A stretch of 64,000 bases of DNA, taken from NCBI GenBank assembly GCA_019925095.2, contig CM034414.1, positions 1,404,001-1,468,000 of the forward strand, written 5' to 3'. The first letter of the stretch is position 1; every line of letters starts with the position of its first letter. The notes beneath the pieces were generated by a model. The model saw only the letters and a list, made by a program, of their open reading frames with translations, had not been told where the DNA came from and ran no database searches. Made by a program: the position numbers and the translations under genes. Source of the DNA: Dendrolimus kikuchii (taxonomy: Eukaryota > Arthropoda > Insecta > Lepidoptera > Lasiocampidae). Below are positions 38,872-53,800 of this stretch, piece by piece.

Positions 38872-41800
38872 TAAATTATATAAAATGCAATATAATAAAT
38901 AATTTGAGTAATATAATATTGTTCTAAGTGGAATGTTAAGGTTGTACGAAATGACACTTATATTTACTCAAAGGTTAACTTGTGGTTGTATGAAGTATAA
39001 TTGTATGGACTAAAGTTGTATGGAGTACTTTTTCCATCTGCAACTCTTATGTCTAGGAGACATGTAGTTGTTGATTTAAGTAATAATTTTGTTCGTTCGT
39101 TCGTTTCGTTATATTGCGACGATGGTGATCTGTGAATCTGTTCTGGCACTCGCCGGCCGCTTTCGCTGCACGCTCGCTTCACTCGCTCGGCTCGTGCGCT
39201 TTGGTTTAAAGTCTAACCTAACCTAAGTCACCGTTTTAGTCACTAGTCGCGACTTTCGACTAAAGCCCACAACCCAAGCGAGCGTGCCATCGTAACCATC
39301 GTCGCAATATATAATTTAAAAAAAACTATATTCATATTTAGATAGGGTGAAGGTAAGGAAAGGAATGCTCCGGTGGTTCGGGCATGTGGAAAGAATGCAT
39401 GATGAAAGAATGACTAAACAGATATACAATGCAAAAGTGGATGGATGCAGAAGTCGTGGAAGGCCACGACACACTTTCCATGATCAAATTGATCGTGTAC
39501 TAGCAGAAAGTGATGTCAGGAGGCTTAAGAACAGACGAGCTTGCATGACAAGAGTTATGAATGTCAAAGAGGCAAGTGAGGTGTGTAAGAATAAGCTTGA
39601 ATGGCACTGTGTAGTTCGTGCCTACCCCGCAAGGGAACTGGCGTGAAGTTATGTATGTATGTATATTTAGATATCAATATATTAATTCAAAACACGGGTC
39701 AAAGCGCAGCCGTTGGTTTTGCCCCTACCACGAAAACATTTTAATATGATTGTCGCTCGTCTATTATAACCAGATGCACCTGTCCGGACACGACCCTCGA
39801 CGCGGCGTCCAATCCGGACAAGTACGGCCGCGATTGCCGCTCGTGCGCCGCGTCGCACTGCAACGAGCGCGGCGTTTGCAGATATAACAACGGGCAACCT
39901 TATTGCAGGTATTATTAACCAAACGAATAGAAACAAAATATACTGTTATTATATTTTCTTAAGTTTTCGCTACTTGTATACATAATAAAACTACGTTTTA
40001 ACGGTTTTAAGCGCGGTAATTTTATTTGATTTTTGTTATTCCGACGTTTCGGCCAGTTTTCAGTGGCCGTGATCACGGAAGACCAAGGTGTCAAGTGTCA
40101 ACGAGTATTGTTAAAATTTTATCTAGGCTACCGCCAACTTGTTAATTTTAATTTTGTTTATGGTTATTATTTACTCTATGGGAGCCTAATCTAATTTACC
40201 ACCGATTCGCAACATGTTGTGGCTTGAAGAGAAGAAGCGGCGCAAGAACCTTCAGCAAACATGCCTAGCTTTAATAATTTTGTGTAATATTAAAATGTAT
40301 GGAAGGAAAAATAAAAGAAATTATCAGTCAAGTTAGTTTGTGTTCCGGTGCGTATATGCCAGGTGGTAGGGCATTTGGCCGACTGGATGGCTACCACCCC
40401 TGGTCTAAAGTATGTAGCCATAACAACCTTGAGTTGTGTTCCCGCATTAGTGCCCTTGTTTCAGTTTCCCTTAAGAGAGCAGCAGCGCATTCGTAACATC
40501 CTTGGTGTTGCAAATGTCCATAGGCGATGGTAACCGCTTTCCATCTAGTGGGCCGTCTGCCTGTCTGCTGAACTCCTGCAATAAAAAAAAATATATACTG
40601 TTATATTTAGTTGCTTGTATGGTTGCTCTTGTCATGATTCTTAGAATAGAATAGATAACACTTTATTGCTCACATACAGAGCGTTCCACTAGTAGCTCAC
40701 AACGCTCAAAATGCTCCGTTAGCCGTTCTACAAGGCAACCGCGGTCGTTGTGGTCGTGCCGAAAACGTTACTAATGACGTCATCATTTTCGATCACACAA
40801 CGATCACAACGAACCATGTCAAGTGGTGGGTCGAATAACCGTTCCACTTGGGTTTACGATTGTAACGCCGGCAAGCAAGTGGAACGGGAAAAACCGCGGT
40901 CGTTGTGAGTCTCTAATGGAACGTAGCTCAAATATACATTTTTAAAATACACAATTACAATATTGTCATGGTACTAACAATAGGCGGCCTTATCGCTTAA
41001 AGCAATCTCTTCCAGGCAACCTAACTTAAGGAACAGTTTAGCCTAATCTGACAATGTAGGTGGTGCGGATTATTAATTAGATCTAAATAGACATAGTTAA
41101 CGGTTTCTTTTAAGATTAATAATTAAATTTGTAAGTACCCTCTTTTTTTATAGCATGTGTTCAACAGACAGGCAGACGGCTCACTTGATGGAAAGCGGTT
41201 AATCGCATATGGACATTTGCAACACCAAAGGTGCTACAAATGCGCTGTTGCTCTCTAAACGGAGACTGGAACCTGGCCACTAATGCCGGAACACAACTCA
41301 AAGCTATTATGGCGACATACTTTAGAGCAGGGGTGGTAGCCATCCAGTCGGGCAAATGCCCTACCAACTGGCTGTGGGTTGTTTTGTCGCCTCTTACGGA
41401 CGCAGGAATTTGTTTTCTTTCTCAGTTCCTGCACAGATAAAATATTCTTTTTAGACGGCCTCTGTGGTTGAGCGGGCTAAGCCTTTGCCAGCCTACCTCA
41501 CTGCAACGCAGAAGGTCCGGGCTCGATTCCTGGTATAGTAAATTTCGGAAACGTATTTTCTCCGTTATTTACTATGGTCTGGGTGTCTGGGATCGGCCCC
41601 AGAGTAGTCCGTTGTATATTACCCATAACACAAGCGTAACTTGCTTAATTTGGGGATATACAATGTGAGTGTTTGTCTGCCGATTATTATTTATTTATTA
41701 TTATTCTTATTTCTAAAAAAATTATGTCATTTATGTTTATTCTTGTTATTTATAACATTTTCAGTTAAAATGGTTTATCAATGACTTCAACTCGCTATCG

Positions 41801-44800
41801 GTTGTGCCAATTTGCTAAGTTTCTTATACTGAAAAATTGTTGGAGGGTTGGCAAGGTGTTCTAAAAATGTCTATCCAATGTGTAGAGTCAGTGTATGAAA
41901 TGCATTTTTTTTATTGCAAGAGTTCAACAGACAGGCAGACGGTCCACTTTATAGTAACCGGTTACCATCGCCTATAGACATTTTTTTTTATATCACCAAA
42001 GGTGCTACAAATGCGCTGCTGCTCTCTTAAGGGTCACTGGAACCTGGTCACTAATGCCGAAACACAACTCAAGGTTGTTATGGCGGCGTGCTTTAGACCA
42101 GGGGTGGTAGCCATCCAGTCGGGCGAATGCCCTACCACCTGGCTGTGGGTTGTTGAGTCGCCTCTTACGACAGGCCGCCCCAACGCGGGAAATTGTATTC
42201 TTTCTCCGTTCTTGCACGGATAAAAAGTTCTCTGATTATAAATATGTGACCAGTCGCTTTTGTTTTTATTACCATAAATACTTCTGAGTTGTTGGAAGTG
42301 TTACATCACATTTGTGTCTCGTTAAAAACACACATTGAAAAATGGCTCCACCACGTCAACAATTGTGACAAATGGCCTTTGCAGCTGTTCGTCTGGCTAC
42401 TACGGGTCCACGTGCGAAGTGGACGGCGAAGTGGTCGGAGTCGCGGTCGGGGCGTCTCTGGCCGCCGCTCTGGTCATCGCTCTCACGCTGGCAGCGCTCA
42501 TGTCCTGGAGGTATGTGGTGCTTGTGCTTAATTTATTTTACGGTTCTGTAGCCAAACGGTGACAATATGGACTCTGTCTCGACTTCCCACCACTTATTCT
42601 TGGAGATTCATCAGACAGGCTGACGATCCACATCATGCTGCAACCTGGCCACTGATGCCGGAACATAACTCAAATCAACAACTGCAGTTAATGTCTGTTG
42701 GAGAGGGAATTATATATATTAAATTAATGGAAAAACCATGTGTTTCTATGTGAATGTATAATATCTGAATGATTTTTATTTAATTTAATATATCTATATT
42801 AAAAATGCTTGAATTTAAAATAAAGGTAAATAAAACCTTTTTTGTTGTAAACAATGTTTCGCATAATAATTTGCCACTCTAGAACGCTATTACGATATGT
42901 GCCTCGGACCGAAGTCGCTGTGAGACTGACTCATCCCAGTGTATCTACCCAACATAATCGAAAAATAAAAAAATGTACGGAAAGTAGCGCCATCAAGTGG
43001 TCCAGGATCATCAAAAATTGTAATTAGTTCCCATTTAGTCCACTTAACTTCACTTAAGATGGCGCTGTACAATGTCGTTGGATAAATACTTCGCGCTGAC
43101 GAGATCCTAAGAGCATGAATTAAACCACAATTTAGATTATATTTGATTAGGGATGTTCATACAAAAAAAATAATGATTTTTTCGATATAATATATGGTAG
43201 TGTTCTATCGATACTTTGCGATATATCGTAGAAATATATCGATATCTTCGATATATTGTAAAGAAATATATTTGTCGTAACTAATGTAATAATCGAATTA
43301 TTTTCGAATATTAATATTGAAAATCGATCAGTAGTTTACTTATTTTCATAATCAAATTATTTCATTAGCATATCTCATAATCGGCCACCGCTGAAAAACT
43401 GATAAAAATTAAACTCGAGAGCTTATTCGAGAGAGTCGGGAGTCGCTCTATAGATGTTGAGACGATTATACATTGTAGGTTAGGTATATAGTAGAATTTG
43501 ATTTAAAGTAATTTAGAGTATTTTGTTAACAACAAAATTTTCGTTACTGCGAAGGCTAGTTATTAAATAATTCAGGGTTTCACGTTTTATTTTTACTCAA
43601 GTTGCCAACCATAAATCAGTATAAAAAAGTAAAAATATGTTCTTTAATTTCTAACAATATTTGGTGTATCGGATAAAATATATCGATTGTACATATCGAT
43701 ACTAGATTATTCGATAATATCGGGTGGAAGCGATATATCGTGTGCATATATCGATATTTTATGTAATATCGATTTATATCGTGCACTTCTATATTTGATG
43801 AATGTCGCACACATCTACACGAAGCATTATGTGAACCATTTTTTTACTTTTGGCCGAAATTGTACTGTTATATATGTTTTTTAAACTAATTTTATTCTGT
43901 CTTTCCCTTTATTCCACTTTAGAATAAGTTATACCTTATTAGTACCATCTAGTGGAATTTATAGAATTATCGATTTTAGCGCCATCTATCGGCCAGGGTA
44001 AATGATATTTTATTCCAGAGAGGCTCATCTATTTTATATATAGTGCATTATCTATGGTCGCTAGGCTCGCTCGCTTATATACTCGAGCGGTGACGTAATG
44101 AGCCGAATGTTAGTAGTAATTACTACCACTAGCAAATATTATTTAACACTATTTTGAATAAAAATTTTGAATTTGTGCTTTATATTTCACTCGATTAATT
44201 GAATTTTCATTGTAATAAATTTCAGTCGTAAATGGTCACGAGAACAGAAAGCAATCGGCATGGGTTCGCCTGTGTTCAATTATATGGCGGCGAATACGGT
44301 GAAAACGCCGCCGGTCGGACAGCCGCCTTATCAGGTATGTAAAGTGATTATTTATAATTCTGAACATAGGTTTCAATTATATGTGCGTGTGTTGTCCATT
44401 TCTAGTGTCTGTCTCTAAATTATATTATTAATTAATTAATATTTTCACATTGAAGATTTTTTAGGAAACCTTTAATTATTTGTATTAATATACTTTGTGT
44501 TTTTTTTTAGATAACATTAGAAGAGAGGATGCGTTGGGCGCAAATCGCGGAAGCAATGGCCCAAGCCAACCACTACAACGTAAGTTTATTTTATACTAGA
44601 GGGGGGGGGGGGGGGGGGAGAAGCTTTATTTTAATATATAAAAAACATATAATAATATCAAAGAAACTAAGTTATATGGACTTATTGTTACATGCTGACA
44701 AAAGTGAATGCACACCTGCCTGCCATAAGGCACAGTTTATTACCTGCCCGCATATGGACTTCTTTTGTTTACTTTTTGTTTAAAATTTGTAATTAGAAAA

Positions 44801-47800
44801 GCGGTCTATTGCGTATTGTAATCCTTTATGATGCTCGTTACCCGGGTGTGGTTCTTGAAAAATTCAGTCCACGCGGTCGAGTGCTGTATTGTATAGTTTA
44901 GTATAAAACGATGTCCGAACGGAGGGGTGAGGCAGTCAAGCGACGATTCCGATACGGGCAAGAAGTGTGTACATTCCATGAGCTATATAGTGACGGACTT
45001 TCCGCGTGTTATTGAATCGTGTATATGTGTACCAGTTATATGTGTTTATATAGTTCTATTTAAATTCTATAGTAATTCCAACGGCACTTTTAACTCGAGT
45101 CCTGCAACTCGTAACAATATACATACATACATACATACATAACTTCACGCCAGTTCCCTTGCGGGGTAGGCACGAACAACAGAGCGCCATTCAGGCTTAT
45201 TCTTACACACCTCACTTGCTTCTTTGACATTCATAACTCTTGTCATGCACGCTCGTCTGTTCTTAAGGCTCCTGACATCACCTTCTGCTAGTACACGATC
45301 AATTTGATCATGGAAGGTGTGTCGTGGCCTTCCACGACATCTGCATCCATCCACTTTTGAATTGTATATCTGTTTAGTCATTCTTTCATCATGCATTCAC
45401 TCCGACACTCTCTTTCAGAGCAACTCTCTTTCTTACTTCGGTATTACGAACGCGGTCCGCGAGCGTCACTCTGCAGATTTTGCGCAGTGCTCGCATCTCG
45501 ACCGCGTTTACTCTACTTTCATGCTCTCTCTTCCATACCCAACTCTCGCTTCCATACGCGAGCGTAGGTACCAGCACCGCGTTGTGTATGGCAAGCTGGG
45601 CCTTCTGGCTGAGGTTCTTAGCACCCAGAAGTTTACCTAACCTAACAATATAATATAAATAATATAGACACTGCCCATCAATACATAGAGCTGAGCCAAT
45701 GTCAACCGGATTTGAAGTAACATAACACTCCCGGGAGAACTCCCGCAGAATTCCCGAAATGTCAAAATATCGCATCATTCAAAAAAGGACTTTATGTAAG
45801 CTAACTAATTTGTACCATACCCGGGCAAATTCCCGCGGGATTTCCGGGGCACAAGTATCGCAGCATTTAAAAAAGAATGTAAGCTACCGCTTTATTGAAA
45901 ACTGTGTCGGAAGACACAAATTTTTACACGCCCGAACAAGTTATAACCGCTCCCGGGAAAATTCCGGGGTAAAAATATCATACGTTTTATTATTTTAAAT
46001 TTGCTATAGATCAGTAAAAAAAATCACATTGGAATTCGATTTTTTTTTAAATTTGGCCATTTAAAACAATTCCCATAATAATTCCCGCGGGATACCCGGG
46101 ATAAAAAGTAGCGCAGATTTTAAGGGAAGATTTATATTAAACCGGTCCGTGCCGGGCCGGGGCGGGGCCACTCCGCGCAGCACGTTTATATTACACCGGG
46201 TGCTAAACGGGCGATAAGTCGCCATGGATTTTTTTTTTAATTTCATCTAATGATAATGAATTAAAAGTAGCAATCATTTCCATGCTTGGCCCGTACGCAG
46301 CACGGAAGAGTATTCGTATTACGACGGGACGTGGAGGGGCCGGGGCGGGGCCGTGCAACAACAGTGGTGTAGACGAGCGTTGTCCGGGCCCGGACGGGAC
46401 ACGTATCCCGCACTGTGTAATATAAACAGCTTCATACAAAATGTATGTAACGTTTCAAACTCGTGCCCCGTCCGGGCCACGTACACGGCACGCCCCGGAC
46501 ACGGCCCGGTCTGATATAAATCTTCCCTTAGTCTAGGAATTTGCTGTCGACCAGCGAAAACAGCATACAAACCGACAAGAAATCTAAAAAAAAATTGCAT
46601 CGTGTTCCTATTTCCAGTTGTATTTTTTTTAATAGCTTCAATGTACAGACATAGGACGTTTAAAATTTTGCGATAATATAGATAGATAACATTTTCATTG
46701 TATAAAACAAAGTCGATTTTCGCGTCTGTCTGTATATCCGCTAACTGCACATAAACCACGCAACGAAGTTTTAAGCGGTTTTCATCATCAGTTTTTTTTT
46801 CCGGGAGCGGTTCGTAGTTGCTCGGGTGCATGAAAATTGGCTTATTCCGACACAGTTTCCACTGAAACGATGGCTTATAATATTGTTTAATTACTGTGTG
46901 TTTGCTTCATTAGCATTATACGGCCTCTGTGGTTGAGCGGGCTAAGCCTTTGCCGGCTTACCTCACTACAACGCAGAGGCTCCGGGTTCGATTCCTGGTA
47001 TGGTAAATATCGGAAACGTATTTTCTTCGTTATTTACTATGGTCTGGGTGTCTGGGATCGGCCCCAGAGTGGTCCGTTGTATATTACCCATAACACAAGC
47101 GTAACTTGCTTAATTTGGGGATATACAGTGTGTGTGTTTGTCTGCCGATTTATTATTATTATTATTATAAAAATTAAATTAAAATTAAATTAAATGACGT
47201 TCTACTAATTTCATGCATACTCGTATATTTTATTTTTATTATTTTGACTTTGTATTCATTTTTTTTTAAAATATTGTTACTAGTTAGCAGGACTCGAATT
47301 AAAATGCCGTTAGAATTATTATAGAGTTTATTAGAACTATACAAACACGTATAACACAGGTACAAATATAACCGAACGCAACAAATCCAAACGTAACGCA
47401 GAAGGTCGTAATTCAATAAAACGCGCAAAGTCCGTCACTATTAGATTCCCGAATGTACACACGTCACGCCCGTATCGTAGTTGGAAGCTTGGTTCGGCGA
47501 TCAAATTGATATATGTGGATTTTAGGTTGTTAGAGGAAACGACACGGATGCGTTTTCAAGAAAACTTTATTTATGGGTGTTACCACTCTAAGAACAATAA
47601 TTCCCGTGACCCTTTTTAGTGTTACCACTCTAAGAAACGTAAATTGCGCAACCTGTTAGTGTTGCCACTCGAATAATAGTTTTGTGCCATCTCGCAACAC
47701 GTACTTGGTGTTCCGGAAATTTGAAGTGCAGCGTGCACGAAGTCGCGGGCATGTCCTAGTATATCGCTATATATCTTTGCAGCCGGACGCGGCGCAAGCG

Positions 47801-50800
47801 ATGGCGACTCGTCCTTCGTCCGCCATGTTCGGGGCCTACCCTAGTTTAGCACCGGTCCCCTTGCCGAGGTCAGTATTTCTATAATTTGCTAAATGGGTGT
47901 TTGTTTATTTTTGGTCTTTGCTTCCAGGTGGTAGGGTATTTGCCCGTTCGGATGGCTACCACCCCTGGTCTCAAGTATGCCGCCATATAAACCTTGAGTT
48001 GTATTTCGGCATTAGTGACCAGTTTCCAGTCTCTCTTAAGAGAGCAGCAGTTGTAGCACCTTTGCTGTTGCAAATGTCCATAGGCGATGGTGACCGCTTT
48101 CCATCAAGTGGGCCGTCTGCCTGTCTGCTGAACTCCTGCAATAAAAAATTAAAAAATGTTCGGTCTTTAGTATGAAGTAGGTAGAACATCGCTCCATCAA
48201 TTTTTCTGTCTACCCTCTTTCTGTGTAGCGACGGCCAATGCACAGCAGGGTAAGGGCAGCCATTTTGGGATTCAATTCGCTGTCAAAGTTCATCATCTGT
48301 TCTTAAAATTTACGTAATTGTAATTGCTGGCCGTGCCAAAAATTTTATTAGGACCTAATCTCTGGACAAGCGATAGCTCTCAAGTGAAACTATAGTGATA
48401 GATAGCTAGCTAAAGCTTTCGATACTATACCTGTTTCTACTCTTCTACTCAAACTTGAAAAGGTCGGTGTCAGAGGAGATCAAGTGGATCTTTTCCGAAG
48501 CTATCTTACAAACCGCACCCAAATCGTTAAGATTGACGAATTCACTAGCCATGAGCTCCCTGTAGAATATGGCGTCCCACAAGGTAGTATTTTAGGTCCT
48601 ACCCTGTTTCTTGTCTTTATCAATGATTTATGTGACTATTCCATCCCCAACGCTACAATAGTATCATACGCTGACGACACTGCGTTAACATTTATTGCTG
48701 ATTCATGGAATGATCTTGAAAATGTAGCACAATGTGGTTTTAATATAACACAGAATTGGTTATCTTCAAATTTTTTGACCCTTAATACGGCTAAAACAAA
48801 ATTTATTACTTTTTCAATAAGTTCTGTTTCACATCCATTAATACCAATTACCTTGAAAGCGCACAACTGTTCCTCTTCCTTATCTTCTGTCTGCAAATGC
48901 CCTAATTTAATCTCTGTAGACCACATTACGTACTTAGGCATTCTTTTGGATAAAAATTTAAATTTTAAATTTCATATTGACTCCCTTACTAGTAGAGTTC
49001 GCAAACTTATATATATTTTTAAAACCCTTAGACATGTTGCTAATCCTCATATAATTCGCAATATCTATTAGTCAATCGATTATAATTTACTGTATATCCT
49101 GTTGGGGTGGAGCCTCTAAAACGTACATGAAACCTCTAGAAATAGCTCACAGGGCTATTCTAAAAGTGGCTACTTTTCGTCCAATTTTGTTTCCAACTAC
49201 CGAACTATATGAAGTTTGTAATGTTTTGAACGTACGCCAGTTATTTATTCTTCATACAGTCCTATTGCAACACCAACAAACACCTTTTAAAATTATTTAC
49301 AAGCGTCGCAAAGACATAATTTGTGTATTACCCAACATAAACTTCTCATTCGTTAAAAAGTTCTATTTTTATCTTGGTCCTGCACTTTACAATCGAATTA
49401 ATGCTAAATGTCCAATCTATGATCTAATTTATGCAAAATGCAAAAAATCACTACGAATATTTCTCCAAAACAGAAGTTATGACGACACAGAAAAATTAAT
49501 AGAATAATACTATCACAAATAATATAATATAATGTACCATACACACAACACACCACATAATATAAAAAAACCAACACATGCATAATATAAACACCAACTA
49601 CTATCACATCACTTACCTACATATATAACATAAAACATGGATTTTAACATTATGACTAGCCGTCCCCCCTATAGTATCATCCTATTGGAGTCCAGTATGC
49701 TGTTTCTCCTTAACACAGGTTATTTTATAACCTAGCTAGGAAGACAGCGCTACTTTCAACAACTCGGGCAATACAAAGAACATATTAAAAAATTGTTATT
49801 GTCGATTTAAATAGCTATTTATAATCATGATATAGTCAACATAATTTAGTTATTTATGTTTATGTGTATGCTGTAATGTTTAGTTTATTAAGTATTATTG
49901 TAACTGCAAGTATAATTTGTAACATTTTTCAGTTGTCGTAAGAGGCGACTTAACAATCCACAGTCAGGTGGTAGGGTATTTGCCCGCCTGGATGGCTACC
50001 AGCCCCGGTCTAGAGCATGCCGCCATAACAACCTTGGCATTTGTAGCACCTTTGGTGTTGCAAATGTCCATAGGCGATGGTAACCGCTTTCCATCAAGTG
50101 GGCCATCTGCCTGTCTTCTGAACTCACGCAATAAAAAAAAAATACAGTCCATAGAATTCGAACCACATTAATCGTGGGCTATAAGCGCCCGACAGTATCA
50201 AAACAAATCAAATGTTATAATCAATTCTGTTGGGGCTTAATCGTTTCTGCTCTGCTAGGACCCCCTCGTAGTCGCCAACACTGCAATCATACAGTGAGTC
50301 CGCCATACACCTTCCGGCGGCGCTTGCGCATACAAAAAACCAGGGCTTTTTCTGTGGGGGCACGTGGGTTAAAGGAAATTTCGAATAATTGCCACAAAAA
50401 CTGAAAAAGAAAAGAATTAAAAAAAAAAGAAAAATAATAGTAATTTTGGTAACCCTTACCAAAAAGTTTTGAGCTTTTTCTATCTATCTATCTATCATCT
50501 AAGAGCTAATGCCCTTGTCGGTGGAGCCTCCTCCAATCTTCTCTATTATGGGCCAGTTGTTTTACTTCTATGTAAGACACGACACCCACTTTTTAATAAG
50601 AGTTTTTTTTAATAAGTCAAAATTGTCCAAATACAAAATCATAGACAAGAAACAAACGAAAAATTATAAACTTACAACTTTCGAGAATTAGCGTGTCCCC
50701 AAATAAGATGTGTCAAAAAAAGGCCCGCAACAAACTATATATCCTAACCTTTGTTGCGTATAATCTCCCCTATCTAACCCCTAGGTTGTCGCGGGGGTTT

Positions 50801-53800
50801 CATAGGGACTCATTGGCACTTTTATCAGTGCAGGAACGGAGAAAGAATACAATTTCCTGCGTTGGGGCGGCCTGTGGTAAGAGGAGACTTAACAATCCAC
50901 AGCCAGGTGGTAGGGCATTTGCCCGACTGGATGGCTACCACCCTTGGTCTAAAGTATGTCGCCATAACAACCTTGAGTTGTGTTCCGGCATTAGTGGCCA
51001 GGTTCCGGTCTCCCTTAAGAGAGCAGCAGCGCATCTGTAGCAACTTTGGTGTTGCAAATGTCCATAGGCGATGGTAACCGCTTTCCATCAAGTGGGCCGT
51101 CTGCCTGTCTGCTGATCTCCTGCGATAAAAAAAAACAAAAAAAAACACGGCTAATGAATAGTGGCCGAAACGTCGGAATAATATTATGCAATTTTATCGT
51201 TTTATTTTACATTCAGGATGGGTATGCATGGTAGCATTCATAACGGCACTTTGAACACGGTGGCGTCAAGAGCGAACACGGCGGCGTCACATCATAACTT
51301 ATACGGTGAGTCACTTTGAATCCCATACATTTCGACATGATTACATTCCTGTCTCCGCAAAACTCTAAACTACTTTAGAAAATACAACCAAATACAGCAA
51401 GTCTAAGCCGTAAGGCAGAAGATCGTAATAATATAAAACTCGTAGTCTTTCCGAATGTAGACTTGATAACGCCTCGATTGCAGTTGAAACTCAACTAACT
51501 CTGTCCCCAACGGACCGACCTCACAAAATGGAAATTGATTGCTCAACAAACATGCACAAACCATTTATTGGAATTCTCAATTTGTTAAGCTTTAATCAAA
51601 AACAATATGGTTTGTAAGAATTTGCATCGGGAACAGTTCGTCTTACTCGAAAGGCGGCCATAAAAACAAACGGATTAGCGATTATCTTATATTAATATAT
51701 AAAGCTGAAGAGTTTGTTTGTTTGCTTGAACGCGCTAATCTCAGGAACTACTGGTCTGATTTGAAAAATTGATTCAGTGTTAGATAGCCCATTTATTGAG
51801 GAAGGCTATATATCATCACGCTAAGACCAATAGGACCGGAGCACTAATGAGGAATGTTTCAAAATTGGGGAGATTTTTAACTATTCCATGCGGACGAAGT
51901 CGCGGCAGAAGCTAGTAAATGATATGCATAATTAAAACAATCATTAAAAGAATAGAATATATTTTAATCACCAAGGGATATAAAACACTTGGGTGGGTAA
52001 GGATTAAAGCTCCTACGAATATGCCCGACGTAACTATACTTTACGAAGCAAGTACTTACATTTTGCCGACTCAGCATTTACGTGAGCACTCGCGAATTTA
52101 CCATCAGTACGAACGTCGCTCATCAAGGCAGCGTATGCGAGTGCTCACTGGTGCATATCAAGGCATCTCCATCCATATCAAGGCATAAAATAAATCAAGT
52201 AAATAAGGTGTGTAGTTTCGATCAAGGATCCTACATACTTTCATGGTCCTTCGAGCCGGATTCACTGAATTTACCATCAGTACGAACGTCGCTCATCAAG
52301 GCAGCGTATGCGAGTGCTCACCGGTGCATATCAAGGCATCGCCATCCATATCAAGGGATAAAATAAATCAAATAAATAAGGTGTGTAGTTTCGATTAAGG
52401 ATCCTACATAATTTTATGGTCCTTCGAGCCGGCTTCACTGAATTTACCATCAGTACAAACGTCGCTCATCAAGGCAGCGTACGCGAGTGCTCACCAGTGC
52501 ATATCAAGGCATCTCCATCCATATCAAGGGATAAAATAAATCAAGTAAATAAGGTGTGTAGTTTCGATCAAGGATCCTACATACTTTCATGGTCCTTCGA
52601 GCCGGATTCACTGAATTTATAATCAGTACGAACGTCGCTCATCAAGGCAGCGTTCGCGAAGTGCTCCCCTGTGCATATCAACGTATCTCCATCCATATCA
52701 AGGGATAAAATAAATCAAGTAAATAAGGTGTGTAGTTTCGATCAAGGATCCTACATACTTTTATGGTCCTTCGAGCCGGATTTACTGAATTTACCATCAG
52801 TACGAACGTCGCTCATCAAGGCAGCGTTCGCGAAGTGCTCCCCTGTGCATATCAACGCATCTCCATCCATATCAAGGGATAAAATAAATCAAGTAAATAA
52901 GGTGTGTGGTTTCGATTAAGGATCCTACATAATTTTATGGTCCTTCGAGCCGAATTCACTGAATTTACCATCAGTACAAACGTCGCTCATCAAGGCAGCG
53001 TATGCGAGTGCTCACCGTTGCATATTAGGTCATCTCCATCCATATCAAGGGATAAAATAAATCAAGTAAATAAGGTGTGTAGTTTCGATCAAGGATCCTA
53101 CATACTTTTATGGTCCTTCGAGCCGTATTCACTGAATTTACCATCAGTACGAACGTCGCTCATCAAGGCAGCGTATGCGAGTGCTCACCGGTGCATATCA
53201 AGGCATCTCCATCCATATCAAGGGATAAAATAAATCAAGTAAATAAAGTGTGTAGTTTCGATCAAGGATCCTACATACTTTTATGGTCCTTCGAGCCGGA
53301 TCACCATTTATCCATCCTAGTACTACCTACCATTGAATCCGTCCAACAGTAGCTCTTGATATATCCAATACGATGCAACACAACACAACACTGTACTCTT
53401 GTACACTTTATTGAACAAAGATACTTCACAATAAAAAGACGTTAGTGCAGAATGATATACGTTTTATCTCGAAAATTGAGATACGTGAGCAAAACCGCAT
53501 AAAAAGTACTGTTAATAATAATATTTTGTTTGTTTTAATTGAAGGTTATACAAATCACATGGCGAATGAGTCGACGAGTTCGGAAGCGTCGAGCCATGTT
53601 CAGGATAGGGCCGATCTTCTCGTTCCAAGACCCAAGTCGAGGGCTAGGAGTATGCATGTGAGTATTCTTTATTTATATGAGGGAGGGAAAATATTATTCT
53701 TATTTAACGGAGGGAGAGAGAAAATACTGAGGTCGTTAGACGAGAGAAAAGAATAATGTCATTAGATATAGGAGGAAGGAAAATATAAATCACATAAAAT

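Noticed and set aside
39682..39936. Open frame antisense to exon 12
   Set aside because: Shadow of a GC-rich coding exon; EGF cysteine spacing fits only the + strand.
46319..46831. 170-residue - strand frame
   Set aside because: It runs across the GC-rich MITE and flanking repeat; composition explains the lack of stops.
52093..53303. Regularly spaced repeats that might be taken for a CRISPR-like array or a repeat protein
   Set aside because: Whole 173 bp units repeat with no variable spacers, the genome is eukaryotic, and the unit length is not a multiple of three, so frames break.
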